From positions 51,812,639-51,876,638 of the forward strand of contig CM069455.1 of assembly GCA_035610835.1 (NCBI GenBank): a DNA stretch of 64,000 nucleotides. The letters are read 5' to 3'. The DNA comes from Ophiura sarsii (Eukaryota > Echinodermata > Ophiuroidea > Amphilepidida > Ophiuridae). This document shows positions 13,086 to 25,000 of this stretch, piece by piece (position 1 is the stretch's first letter; the number at the start of each line of letters is the position of its first letter). Both the position numbers and the translations under genes were made by a program. The notes under the pieces are model-generated. The model was not told the DNA's origin, made no database searches, and worked only from the letters and a program-made list of their open reading frames with translations.

Positions 13086-16000
13086 ACAAAACCTGATTTA
13101 GAATGCTCATTGGACTAAAGTAAATCTAGTATTTAGTATTACGAAGATATCAGCTTTTTAAATATTTTTAACAAGTTATGGAAAGAATAAATAAATAAAA
13201 TATAATTATAGAGGGGACGAGGAACTGCTTTATTATTTTACTTGGCCTAATACATGTACTTTGCCTTAATATTACCAGATTACAAAAAGATATTGTTATT
13301 TATTTCAAAAGTCTGTTAAACCATTCCTGTTTCCCATGGAAATGGCTTGATAAATAAAACAGATGTTTTATAGCTTATAAAACTACGCTAAATACTCTGT
13401 CCAGACATGAGGCATGTCTACAACTTGGTAGAATCATGTGGACCCATGGTCAGAGCTAATTATATAATTGTGAGCAATATAAGTTGTTGATATAAATATC
13501 ATTATACCATACTATAGCCCAAAAATCATGTTTCAACATTGATGCAGTGGGGAGGGAGAGGTTTTAATTACACACATAAAAATGTTCCAACAATATTGTC
13601 CCTGATTGTAGGAACTCTAGCTTCATGTACTGTATTTTTACCAATGAATTTCTACTTAACATAACATTGAACTTTCTTTGGGGACACAGTAATGTGACCA
13701 CAAAGATCCCTTGGGCTTGGTCATGTGGGCAATTTGGCTAGAGCTGTCATTCTTAATTAAGGATGTCTATAGAAGTGTACTCAAAATATGCTAGTTTGTG
13801 ACTTTTGTGTTTTAACATCTGGTATTTTTTATAATGGCTTAGAAAATGTTGAAAGTATATTATTGTATGATGATCAGGATATATTTTTAATCCTTTTGCC
13901 CCAATATTGACTAAAAAAAACCAAATTATTTCTGTTTGCCTACACATGTTTGAAGTTTGGAAATTGCATATAATACTAAAGTATACACATATTTAGTGAC
14001 ATTTGCACACAAAAATAAAAAAGGACGAGGTGCTATTTAGTTTATTTCGCGCTCACAAGGCCTATTCATTCATTCATTTGATGAAAAGGATTATGAACAA
14101 ATATGGCAATAGTTTTCCCAAACCCATGGGTTTTTTTTTTAACGGGGTAGTGGTTTATGTTCTATTTTTTCTCCAACCCACCCCCCCAACAACAAAAAAA
14201 TCCCCTCCCCCTTCCCCAGGTAGACTACTGTAAAACGGGGTGAATAGGGACATGGTGGTGAAAGGGACACAAATGGGAAAAGTGTTTGAAATCTCTTTTT
14301 TTTTGTATTTGATGTATTATTTTCTTTTTTCCAAATGTTTAAAGAGCAATATATAAATAGTGTTCAGGAAATATGGTTCAGCTGATGTGAAAGAACAAAT
14401 GTGGAGCCAGGGTATTGAAATAAAGGTGTCCGAAAAAACACACTGAACAAATGGTGTGGTAAAACTTTCCTGCTCCTAACTGCATAAGTTGAGCTTTTAA
14501 TTAAGGTTCTTCAACATATACTCTTTGACATTGGTAAGAAATTCTGAAAGGATTTTACATTTCAAGCTTTTTTGCATTTTTTAAAAAATTTAAAATTTGT
14601 AAAATCAGTTTAAATGCTTATTATGTGGACATAACATCATCTCAAAAGTTTGACTCATTTGGGTACAAGAAAACAATTTTGGTCTGGATAAGTGTATATA
14701 TGTCCCTATTGACTCAATTCTATAAACGTTTGATTGAAAGCTTCAATTTTTTAGCTGTTATTTTGCCATTGTTGAAATGATCATATTTCTTGTTAAAACT
14801 GATACTATAACTGTAATAGATGTCATAAACCAACTTCAAAAGTGTGCCAGATATACGTCATGCTAATATTCCGAGTGATAGGGTGCTATTTTGCTCATTA
14901 GTATTTTTCACATTTAATGACACATGATATTTATCTCCATATTTGTAGAAAAATGAACATTTGATACTGAATTGTTACATATCAATTAGAATATAAAGAT
15001 CAATTCAAAGAATAACATATTATATGATCTTCAAGCACCTAAATAACTCTTTACCTAAAGCAGTCAAGTATGTATTTCCTTGTTAACTGACACGTCTAAC
15101 ATGTCTAAGAGATATTGTTAAAACATAATTTTGAATAGTTATTGTGGTAAAAACTACTTAAAAGTGATTGTTTTGTTTGTTCGAAATTCACTCATTATCC
15201 ATATTCACCCATATGTAGAATAAAACAGGGAAAAACTCTTTAAATCTAGTGATTTCCTACCAAGGATAATGCTGTCCCTAATGACCCCGACGCTGGGGTG
15301 AATAGGGACAATGACCTTTGTAAGAAAAAAATATATACCCATCACATATTTTCAATTTTTTTATAGTGGCAGTTGAAAGGCATTATAGGTGGACATAATA
15401 ATATGTGCTAAAAAGTTTGGCTCATGAGGCTACATGGAAAAATCTACAATCTAGAGAGTGCTGAAACTGTCACTATCCACCCCGTGTTACGGTACACATT
15501 AAAACTGAGCTAGTGCGTTGTTTGATAACAGGTTGGCCTTGTATATAATTATGATGGAGGTATTTTGCCCAGTGAATGTCAATACAGTCTTTGGTCAAAC
15601 CAGGTCAAACCCCAGACAGTAGTAAACAAAATTCAGCTGTTATTTGCTGGTCAATATTATGACAGCTAGACTGATCGGTATCAACGATTCTAGCTGTCAA
15701 ACTGTCACTGGCTAAATACCAAAACTATTAAGGGCTGTAAACCTAATGTTAAAATCAGACTTTGGATAAAAGATCCCAAGGGGTATGTTTGATGTGACGG
15801 TTCACATATATTACCGGTCTTGTGGATGGACGTTCTTTGCTCCAATACATGCTACAGGTATAAGCGGATACACAAAACTATTATACATTTTATGACCTGA
15901 GACCAAACATTTCTGGGAGACACTTTATAAGGGATTTCGTGGATGTCTTAATTTGCTCCCCATAATATAATTGTTGCTGACTGGTACACAAAATTACAAT

Positions 16001-19000
16001 ACATTTTATTTTCTGAGATCGAACATTTCTAGAAGACACTATATGGGGTCTTGTGGATTTCTTTGCTCCCTATGTGCTACACAACAGAACTATAATACAT
16101 TTCATGACCTGAGATCAATCAATTCTGGGAGACACTATATAGGGGGTCCCGAAGGTAAGCTGATACAAGAAATTTACTTGTAAAGCAAATGTAACATTAT
16201 ACAAAGTTGCCATCAAGGAACCAATTGGACAAAAACAAATATGAGAAATTGTGCACTTTCCTTTTGTTTAATTACGACCATAGTAAAAAAGAGAAATATC
16301 TGTGCTTTGGAGAGAGAAAAAAAAACCACTAACTTAGTATTTATATATTTGTCAATGATAATTTACAGATTGTGGCAGTACCCTTCTATGGCAGCTAGGA
16401 CGTCTTACAGGCATGCAGTATACATCACCAGTAACTACATCTGCGTCATCAAACTTTGGACATAGTAAGTTCTTTATACAGTCCTCAAAAAGAGTAAATT
16501 ACCGGGCAGGGTTCTAGCCAGGACCATTTTAGAACCGGGTAAATTTACTGACGGCGAACGGAGAAAATGTAGCGAACGAAGTGCAGTGGATCATGGCATG
16601 GGATCCAGAGGCCTTCTTAATGTCTTTTTAGGGGGTTTTTAATGCACTTTGAGGGTTCCTGCCACAGAATTTCTTGTTTTATGAGGCAGTTTAATGATTT
16701 TATCCACAAATTGTAAAAAAAAAAAGAGTTTATTTTTTATTTTTAGAGTGCCGGGCGGCCAGCCCAATTCCGGGCCCAGCGCAGGGCGGGCTAGCCCAGT
16801 GGGCCCGCCCAGCGCCGCCCATCCTAGCTAGAACCCTGTTACCGGGTAACAAATATGCTCATGACTCTAAAACTATAGCTTCTTTATAAAATGAAATAAA
16901 TTATGGAGTGATGTCTCCTCTTTAAGTTGAGATGTTGTTAACGAAGATTGGTTAAAGGTAGGTGTTCCGATTGCTGGCCCGATTTTCAACTTGATGTTTT
17001 CTATTCTACATGAAGGGTCATTCTTAAAATAGTCATATTCCAAAGTTTGAGTTGCATAACTACAATGGTTCTTAGTTTAGAAGCACAAGGCGACATGAAA
17101 TTTGCCCATTGAGTAGTATACAAACTTGCCGGGTGGTTAACCACCTTTGGCGGTAATTCACTGCATGTTGGCCTATAACGTCTTTAAAAATGGAACATAT
17201 CTCTTGCCTAAGATTTTACAGAAATAATAAGAAAAATATGGGGTTTCATTTAATATTAAGATATGTTGATATGAGAAAACAATCTGAAGTGATTGGAACA
17301 TACACCTTTAACAATTAAAAGCACTACCGAAAAGAATGAGACAATTAAGGTCAATTTTGATTTTTGCATGTGGAATTTGAACATGCAGGATAGTTTATTC
17401 ATTTTATTTATTTAATTGAACATTCATTTTTGGAACAGTGGCATCAGTTTTCTCGACTGATGCGTCCTTAAACATATTACATAATGTTTTCATATATATA
17501 CAAATATTTACATAACTTTTTTTGAACCACCCTGTTGTTACAGTAGTGTTCCTTACCATTATTAACTGCATTAAAGTCTACAACTGCTAGTGTCCTTGTT
17601 GAAAGTAGGCAAGCACAGGAATTTAAAACTTTCATAATATAAGTTTACAGCTTGTGTGATCAATTGAAAAGGATTAAGGGCTAGCCCAGTGAACAGAAAT
17701 ACTCTATTAAGAGAAAATTCAAACATATTAAATTTGTTCTAACCATAACTCTCTTTTTTCATTTTCTCTTTCAGTATTAGGTAAATGGCAAGGTAGCAAG
17801 TCGGATTTCAACCCTTGTTCCCAGTACTTTCATCTAGACAGATTAGAAACCTGGTTGGCTATGGCAGACAGGGTACAAGAAGCCAGCGAGATTTGTAAAT
17901 CATACCTCCGTCCATACTTCAAACAAACTCAGGAACAGATACTGGCTGATATGCTCGGTAAGAAAACTATTACAACATGCTATGGAAATTATGGATAATC
18001 CCCGGGATGCTCAGTGGTCATTACAAGGGGGTATCAGGCACATCCAAAAAATCACGTAATTAGGGTAGTTTTTCAAGCAAAAAACATGTTACGTATCTAA
18101 CGTGAATAGGGTATCAAAACAAGAAATGAGTATCATTTGTATACAATAGTCTTACATAGTGTCCTATCTATTCCTTGAAATCATAGTCCGAAATACATGC
18201 GCACTAATTCCTCAATTTGCATTTGTTGCAATAACAAATTATTGGCATCCGTTGTAGAGCTTTCTTATTTCAGCAGCTTATTTTGTTAGGGGGGGGGGGG
18301 TTAATGTATCATAAGGTTTAAACTATGCAACTTGCTAGCTTAAAATATTATGACTACATGTTTAGAATAGGGAAACACCCACATTATTTGCTTAGGGTGT
18401 TAAAATACTGCCCATAGTTGTTTAGGGTGCTTTTCACATTGATGCCATTACTTATTATTTAGGTTTCTTTTTGAAAGTCCTCTGAGGTGCCTGATACCCC
18501 ATACCTCTTGTAATGAATGAACACTGATCATACCCAGGGGATAAGCAAATTCATGATGTGTGGCACCTAGTGGATGGAATATGGAGGCATTGGAGGGGTC
18601 AGTGGCAGCAAGAACTTGAGAAACAAACACAGGAACAGACATTTGTCAATATGTAAAGCAATAGCATGGAATTGTTTAATGATTGATCACCCCATGGGAA
18701 GGGGCACAGAAGATGTCACCTGCTATTTCACCTATGGGAAGGGGCACAGAAGATGTCACCTGCTATTTTACCACATGGGAAGGGGCATAGAAGATGTCAC
18801 CTGCTATTTTGCCACATGGGAAGGGGCATAGAAGATGTCACCTGCTATTTCACCCCATGGGAAGGGGCATAGAAGATGTCACCTGCTATTTAAACCCATG
18901 GGAGGCACAGAAGATGTCACCTGCTATTTCACCTATGGGAAGGGGCACAGAAGATGTCACCTGCTATTTCACCTATGGGAAGGGGCACAGAAGATGTCAC

Positions 19001-22000
19001 CTGCTATTTTACCACATGGGAAGGGGCATAGAAGATGTCACCTGCTATTTCACCCCATAGGAAGGGGCATAGAAGATGTCACCTGCTATTTAAAGCCATG
19101 GGAGGCACAGAAGATGTCACCTGCTATTTCACCCCATGGGAAGGGGCACAGAAGATGTCACCTGCTATTTCACCTATGGGAAGGGGCACAGAAGATGTCA
19201 CCTGCTATTTTACCACATGGGAAGGGGCATAGAAGATGTCACCTGCTATTTTACCACATGGGAAGGGGCATAGAAGATGTCACCTGCTATTTCACCCCAT
19301 GGGAAGGGGCATAGAAGATGTCACCTGCTATTTAAACCCATGGGAGGCACAGAAGATGTCAACTGCTATTTCACCCCATGGGAAGGGGCATAGAAGATGT
19401 CACCTGCTATTTTACCACATGCGAAGGGGCATAGAAGATGTCACCTGCTATTTCACCCCATGGGAAGGGGCATAGAAGATGTCACCTGCTATTTAAACCC
19501 ATGGGAAGGGGCACAGAAGATGTCACCTGCTATTTCACCCATGGGAAGGGGCATAGAAGATGTCACCTGCTATTTAAACCCATGGGAAGGGGCATAGAAG
19601 ATGTCACCTGCTATTTCACCTATGGGAAGGGGCATAGAAGATGTCACCTGCTATTTCACCTATGGGAAGGGGCACAGAAGATGTCACCTGCTATTTAAAC
19701 CCATGGGAAGGGGCACAGAAGATGTCACCTGCTATTTCACCCCATGGGAAGGGGCATAGAAGATGTCACCTGCTATTTCACCCCATGGGAAGGGGCATAG
19801 AAGATGTCACCTGCTATTTTACCACATGGGAAGGGGCATAGAAGATGTCACCTGCTATTTCACCCCATGGGAGTGGGCATAGAAGATGTCACCTGCTATT
19901 TCACCCCATGGGAAGGGGCATAGAAGATGTCACCTGCTATTTCACCCCATGGGAAGGGGCATAGAAGATGTCACCTGCTATTTAAACCCATGGGAAAGGG
20001 CACAGAAGATGTCACCTGCTATTTCACCCCATGGGAAGGGGCATAGAAGATGTCACCTGCTATTTCACCCCATGGGAAGGGGCATAGAAGATGTCACCTG
20101 CTATTTAAACCCATGGGAAGGGGCACAGAAGATGTCACCTGCTATTTCACCCCATGGGAAGGGGCATAGAAGATGTCACCTGCTATTTCACCCCATGGGA
20201 AGGGGCATAGAAGATGTCACCTGCTATTTCACCTATGGGAAGGGGCACAGAAGATGTCACCTGCTATTTTACCACATGGGAAGGGGCATAGAAGATGTCA
20301 CCTGCTATTTTACCACATGGGAAGGGGCATAGAAGATGTCACCTGCTATTTCACCCCATGGGAAGGGGCATAGAAGATGTCACCTGCTATTTAAACCCAT
20401 GGGAGGCACAGAAGATGTCAACTGCTATTTCACCCCATGGGAAGGGGCATAGAAGATGTCACCTGCTATTTTACCACATGCGAAGGGGCATAGAAGATGT
20501 CACCTGCTATTTCACCCCATGGGAAGGGGCATAGAAGATGTCACCTGCTATTTAAACCCATGGGAAGGGGCACAGAAGATGTCACCTGCTATTTCACCCA
20601 TGGGAAGGGGCATAGAAGATGTCACCTGCTATTTAAACCCATGGGAAGGGGCATAGAAGATGTCACCTGCTATTTCACCTATGGGAAGGGGCATAGAAGA
20701 TGTCACCTGCTATTTCACCTATGGGAAGGGGCACAGAAGATGTCACCTGCTATTTAAACCCATGGGAAGGGGCACAGAAGATGTCACCTGCTATTTCACC
20801 CCATGGGAAGGGGCATAGAAGATGTCACCTGCTATTTCACCCCATGGGAAGGGGCATAGAAGATGTCACCTGCTATTTTACCACATGGGAAGGGGCATAG
20901 AAGATGTCACCTGCTATTTCACCCCATGGGAATGGGCATAGAAGATGTCACCTGCTATTTCACCCCATGGGAAGGGGCATAGAAGATGTCACCTGCTATT
21001 TCACCCCATGGGAAGGGGCATAGAAGATGTCACCTGCTATTTAAACCCATGGGAAAGGGCACAGAAGATGTCACCTGCTATTTCACCCCATGGGAAGGGG
21101 CATAGAAGATGTCACCTGCTATTTCACCCCATGGGAAGGGGCATAGAAGATGTCACCTGCTATTTAAACCCATGGGAAGGGGCACAGAAGATGTCACCTG
21201 CTATTTCACCCCATGGGAAGGGGCATAGAAGATGTCACCTGCTATTTCACCCCATGGGAAGGGGCATAGAAGATGTCATCTGCTATTTTACCACATGGGA
21301 AGGGGCATAGAAGATGTCACCTGCTATTTCACCCCATGGGAAGGGGCATAGAAGATGTTACCTGCTATTTAAACCCATGGGAAGGGGCATAGAAGATGTC
21401 ACCTGCTATTTTACCACATGGGAAGGGGCATAGAAGATGTCACCTGCTATTTCACCCCATGGGAAGGGGCATAGAAGATGTCACCTGCTATTTTACCACA
21501 TGGGAAGGGGCACAGAAGATGTCACCTGCTATTTCACCCCATGGGAAGGGGCATAGAAGATGTCACCTGCTATTTCACCTATGGGAAGGGGCATAGAAGA
21601 TGTCACCTGCTATTTCACCCCATGGGAAGGGGCATAGAAGATGTCACCTGCTATTTCACCCCATGGGAAGGGGCACAGATGATGTCACCTGCTATTTCAC
21701 CCATGGGAAGGGGTATAGAAGATGTCACCTGCTATTTCAACCCATGGGAAGGGGCATAGAAGATGTCACCTGCTATTTCACCCCATGGGAAGGGGCATAG
21801 AAGATGTCACCTGCTATTTCACCCCCATGGGAAGGGGCATAGAAGATGTCACCTGCTATTTCACCCATTGAAAATCTGGTTGATCGTATTACTTGGAAGA
21901 TGACCTTAAAAGCAGTTGCTACTCTCTGCAATGACTCAAAAAAAAAAGTATACTTTGTTGATAAAATAACTGTTTTCAGTCATGTGTTTCCCTATTTTTC

Positions 22001-25000
22001 TATTACAGGTGAGCTGATATTTGATGCACTACCATTAAAGCAAGGCAGACTTGACAACATAGCACCGTGCCTCTTAGAAGCACTGTCCTCTCTGCCAAAT
22101 GAAGTAAGTCTGATTCTGTGTACTCACATATATATAAAAGGGGCCTTGGCTTTTTACAAATAGAGGTCTGATTGTATAACACCCCATCCAAAAATTGAGA
22201 ACAACCTGTGTCAAACATACCGTGAATAAATTTGATTCAATACTACCTGTGAAAGGTAATTAAGGCAGAGTTGATTACATACAGCATTTTATTACATGAC
22301 AACATACAAAAATCCATAATTGTATATACATTTTTTATCATAAGACAACGGGGGAAAACCCTGTTCTACGGTAAACAAACCTTTCAAGTAGGGTCGGTCT
22401 GTAGGGCAGGTTTGGTTTGGGTTTATTCAAACTTTTCGTAAACATGTTGGTGAATTTTCACACATTTTTTGATATTTGTAAACAAAATCAATTTTTTTTG
22501 ACGGTACACCTTCATCAAAAGGTGATGCGTGCTTTGCTGACTTTCAACCATTTCACTTGTTTTTAAATTCGCGATTTGAAAGTTCATTACATAGACTTAT
22601 ACACAAAATAAATATGTTCGCATGTTTTTATTTTCAAGGTAGCTGCTTGGAGCGTGAAAAGCGCGAAATATCCATGTTTGAAGTACATCAAAAGGGTGTT
22701 TCAACAATACCAATATTTTCTTCATTTTCAATATTGTCTTCATTTTCTTTTTCAATTCGATCATAGTAATTTGACACAATATGTCCAATGGCATAAAGAA
22801 ATGGGTTAACAGCTGAATTAATAGGTAAAGCAAAGGCAATGATCCAAGCATATGATGTGGGATCAACTGTTGCATATTCTGTTTGCACAAGTATCCCTAA
22901 TATAACTATTGGCATCCAACAGAGCATGTCAGTCATCACAATTAAACCCATTTTCATGGCCATTCGGAGTTCTCTTTTACGCCTTGAAACGCTCATAATC
23001 ATATGGGGTGTTATGAATTTCACAATTATAAATATACTGATGTAACAAAATGCCACTGTTAAACAACAAATACAATTGACTCCTAGAAATAGACTAATGG
23101 CATAAAAGGAATATGGTTCACTTCCTGTAGGTGTATATATTGTTTGGGTCAAATTGGATAATACAACAGTATTTTTGTTGTAATCAAATGTGATATCAAG
23201 TGATATGTTTTGATATTCTGATTTAAATATTTGATTTCGTACTAAAGGTAACCCAATACATACCTCTGAAAAGCTGTATTGTTTGTTTGGTAATCCAATT
23301 GGTAGTATGCTTAAGATTAATGATAAAATCCAAACTGTAATGATTGTTGTTACCCTCTTCCTACGAGTCGAAAAGATGATTTGGTAAACATTTTTGAATG
23401 TCCAAAATCTTTCAATACTAATGAGTACAACAAAGAACAGGGATGCCTCACTCGACAGAACTGATAACGCTCCAGCAAATTTGCACATTGAGCTATTTCT
23501 CCATCTTTCTGCAAACAAAGGAAAGTATTCACCATGTGTACTATCTACCACAGCAAGTATGAGCATGTATACTGCCATAAGTAAATCTGAAGCAGCAAGG
23601 TTGAAGATGAATATTTTTTGACGGATATTTTCATTTGCTCTACCGCATAATTCAAAACACCCCCATATTAGAATGATTGAATTTGAAGTTAATGCAAATA
23701 TACCAATTATCCACACTGTTGCCTTCACAACATTATTTGGTAGAAGTTGCGAACAACTGGAATATGGTGAATCTTTTTCTCTCGCTATACATTGTGATCC
23801 TGCCTTTAATTTTGCCAAACAACATATGGAATTTGAATCCACATCTAGAATGGTTTCATTTCCAAGTCCCAAAAAGGATTTCTTATTTATTTTTGTTATT
23901 GGATTACCTGCTATGTTAAGAATTTGTAAATTGACTAAACCTTGAAATGCATCATCGTCAATTGTACTAATTGTATTATTAAACAAATCAATAGAAAGTA
24001 AATGGCTCAAGTTAAAAAATGAAAAAGACTCAACCTTACTTATCTCATTTTGGCTTAAGTTTAGTAATTGTAGCTGATACAAGCCTCTTAGTGATGCTAC
24101 ATTGATTTCGGATAATGAATTGTTGTCAATGGTTAGCCCTTTAAGGTTCTCTTGGTCTTTAAAAACAGTTGTATTCAACCCTGTTAGGTTATTATCACCA
24201 AGCTTCAGTAGAGAAAGTGTGTATAATCCATAGAATATATTATTTGGAAGAAATGTCAAGTAGTTATGATCTAGGTATAACTCTGTCAAATTAATCAGAT
24301 CAATAAAGCTGCCTGGTTCTAGTACTGATAGTAGGTTTGTGGATAGTACCAAGACAGACAATTTGTGTAACCCATGGAATATGGTCACATCAAGATTTGA
24401 TAACTGATTTACTTGCAAATCTAAATATGTCAAATGGATAAGACCATTAAAGATGCTTGGTTCTAGTACTGATAGTAGGTTTGTGGATAGTACCAAGACA
24501 GACAATTTGTTTATCCCATTGAATATTGTTTCATCCAGGTTGGATAATTGATTTTCATATAAATCTAGTTCTGATAAATTGACAAGATCATTAAAGGTGC
24601 CTGGTTCTATTACTGACAGTTGGTTTTTGTAAAGTGACAGGACAGATAATTTGTTTAATCCATGAAATATGGTTGCATTAAGGCTGGTTAATTCATTTTC
24701 TTGCAAATCTAGTTCTGATAGATTGACAAGATCATTAAAGGTGCCTGGTTCTATCACTGACAGTTGGTTTGTGTGGAGTGACAAGACAGATAAGTTGTGT
24801 AATCCTTGGAATATGGTCGCATCAAGACTGGTTAATTGATTTCCATACAAATATAGTTCTGATAAATTGACAAGATCATTAAACGTGCCTGGTTCTATCA
24901 CTGAAAGTTGGTTTGTATGGAGTGCCAAGACAGATAATTTATGTAATCCTTGGAAAATGGTTGCATTAAGGCTGGTTAATTGATTTTGATACAGATATAG

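Larger units (their letters stand above)
11868..15803. mobile_element. 3.9-kb non-autonomous DNA transposon splitting the array
   Basis: CATATCAAAACATACC near 11877 is inverted near 15782 (GGTATGTTTGATGTG). Further in, CATTAGGTTTACAGCCCTTAA (12313-12333) is inverted at 15729-15749. Exon-derived repeat lies on both sides. It contains a poly-G run and a nested mariner-like MITE (14226-15494). No transposase was recognised. Confidence 0.6.

Noticed and set aside
18692..21868. CRISPR-like array
   Set aside because: Units are contiguous without unique spacers, and the genome is eukaryotic; it is a minisatellite.
18574..21876. Many overlapping open frames of 60-160 codons rich in [11 protein letters not shown]
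   Set aside because: They are translations of the 41-bp minisatellite in all three frames, since 41 is not a multiple of three; no start context or splice evidence.
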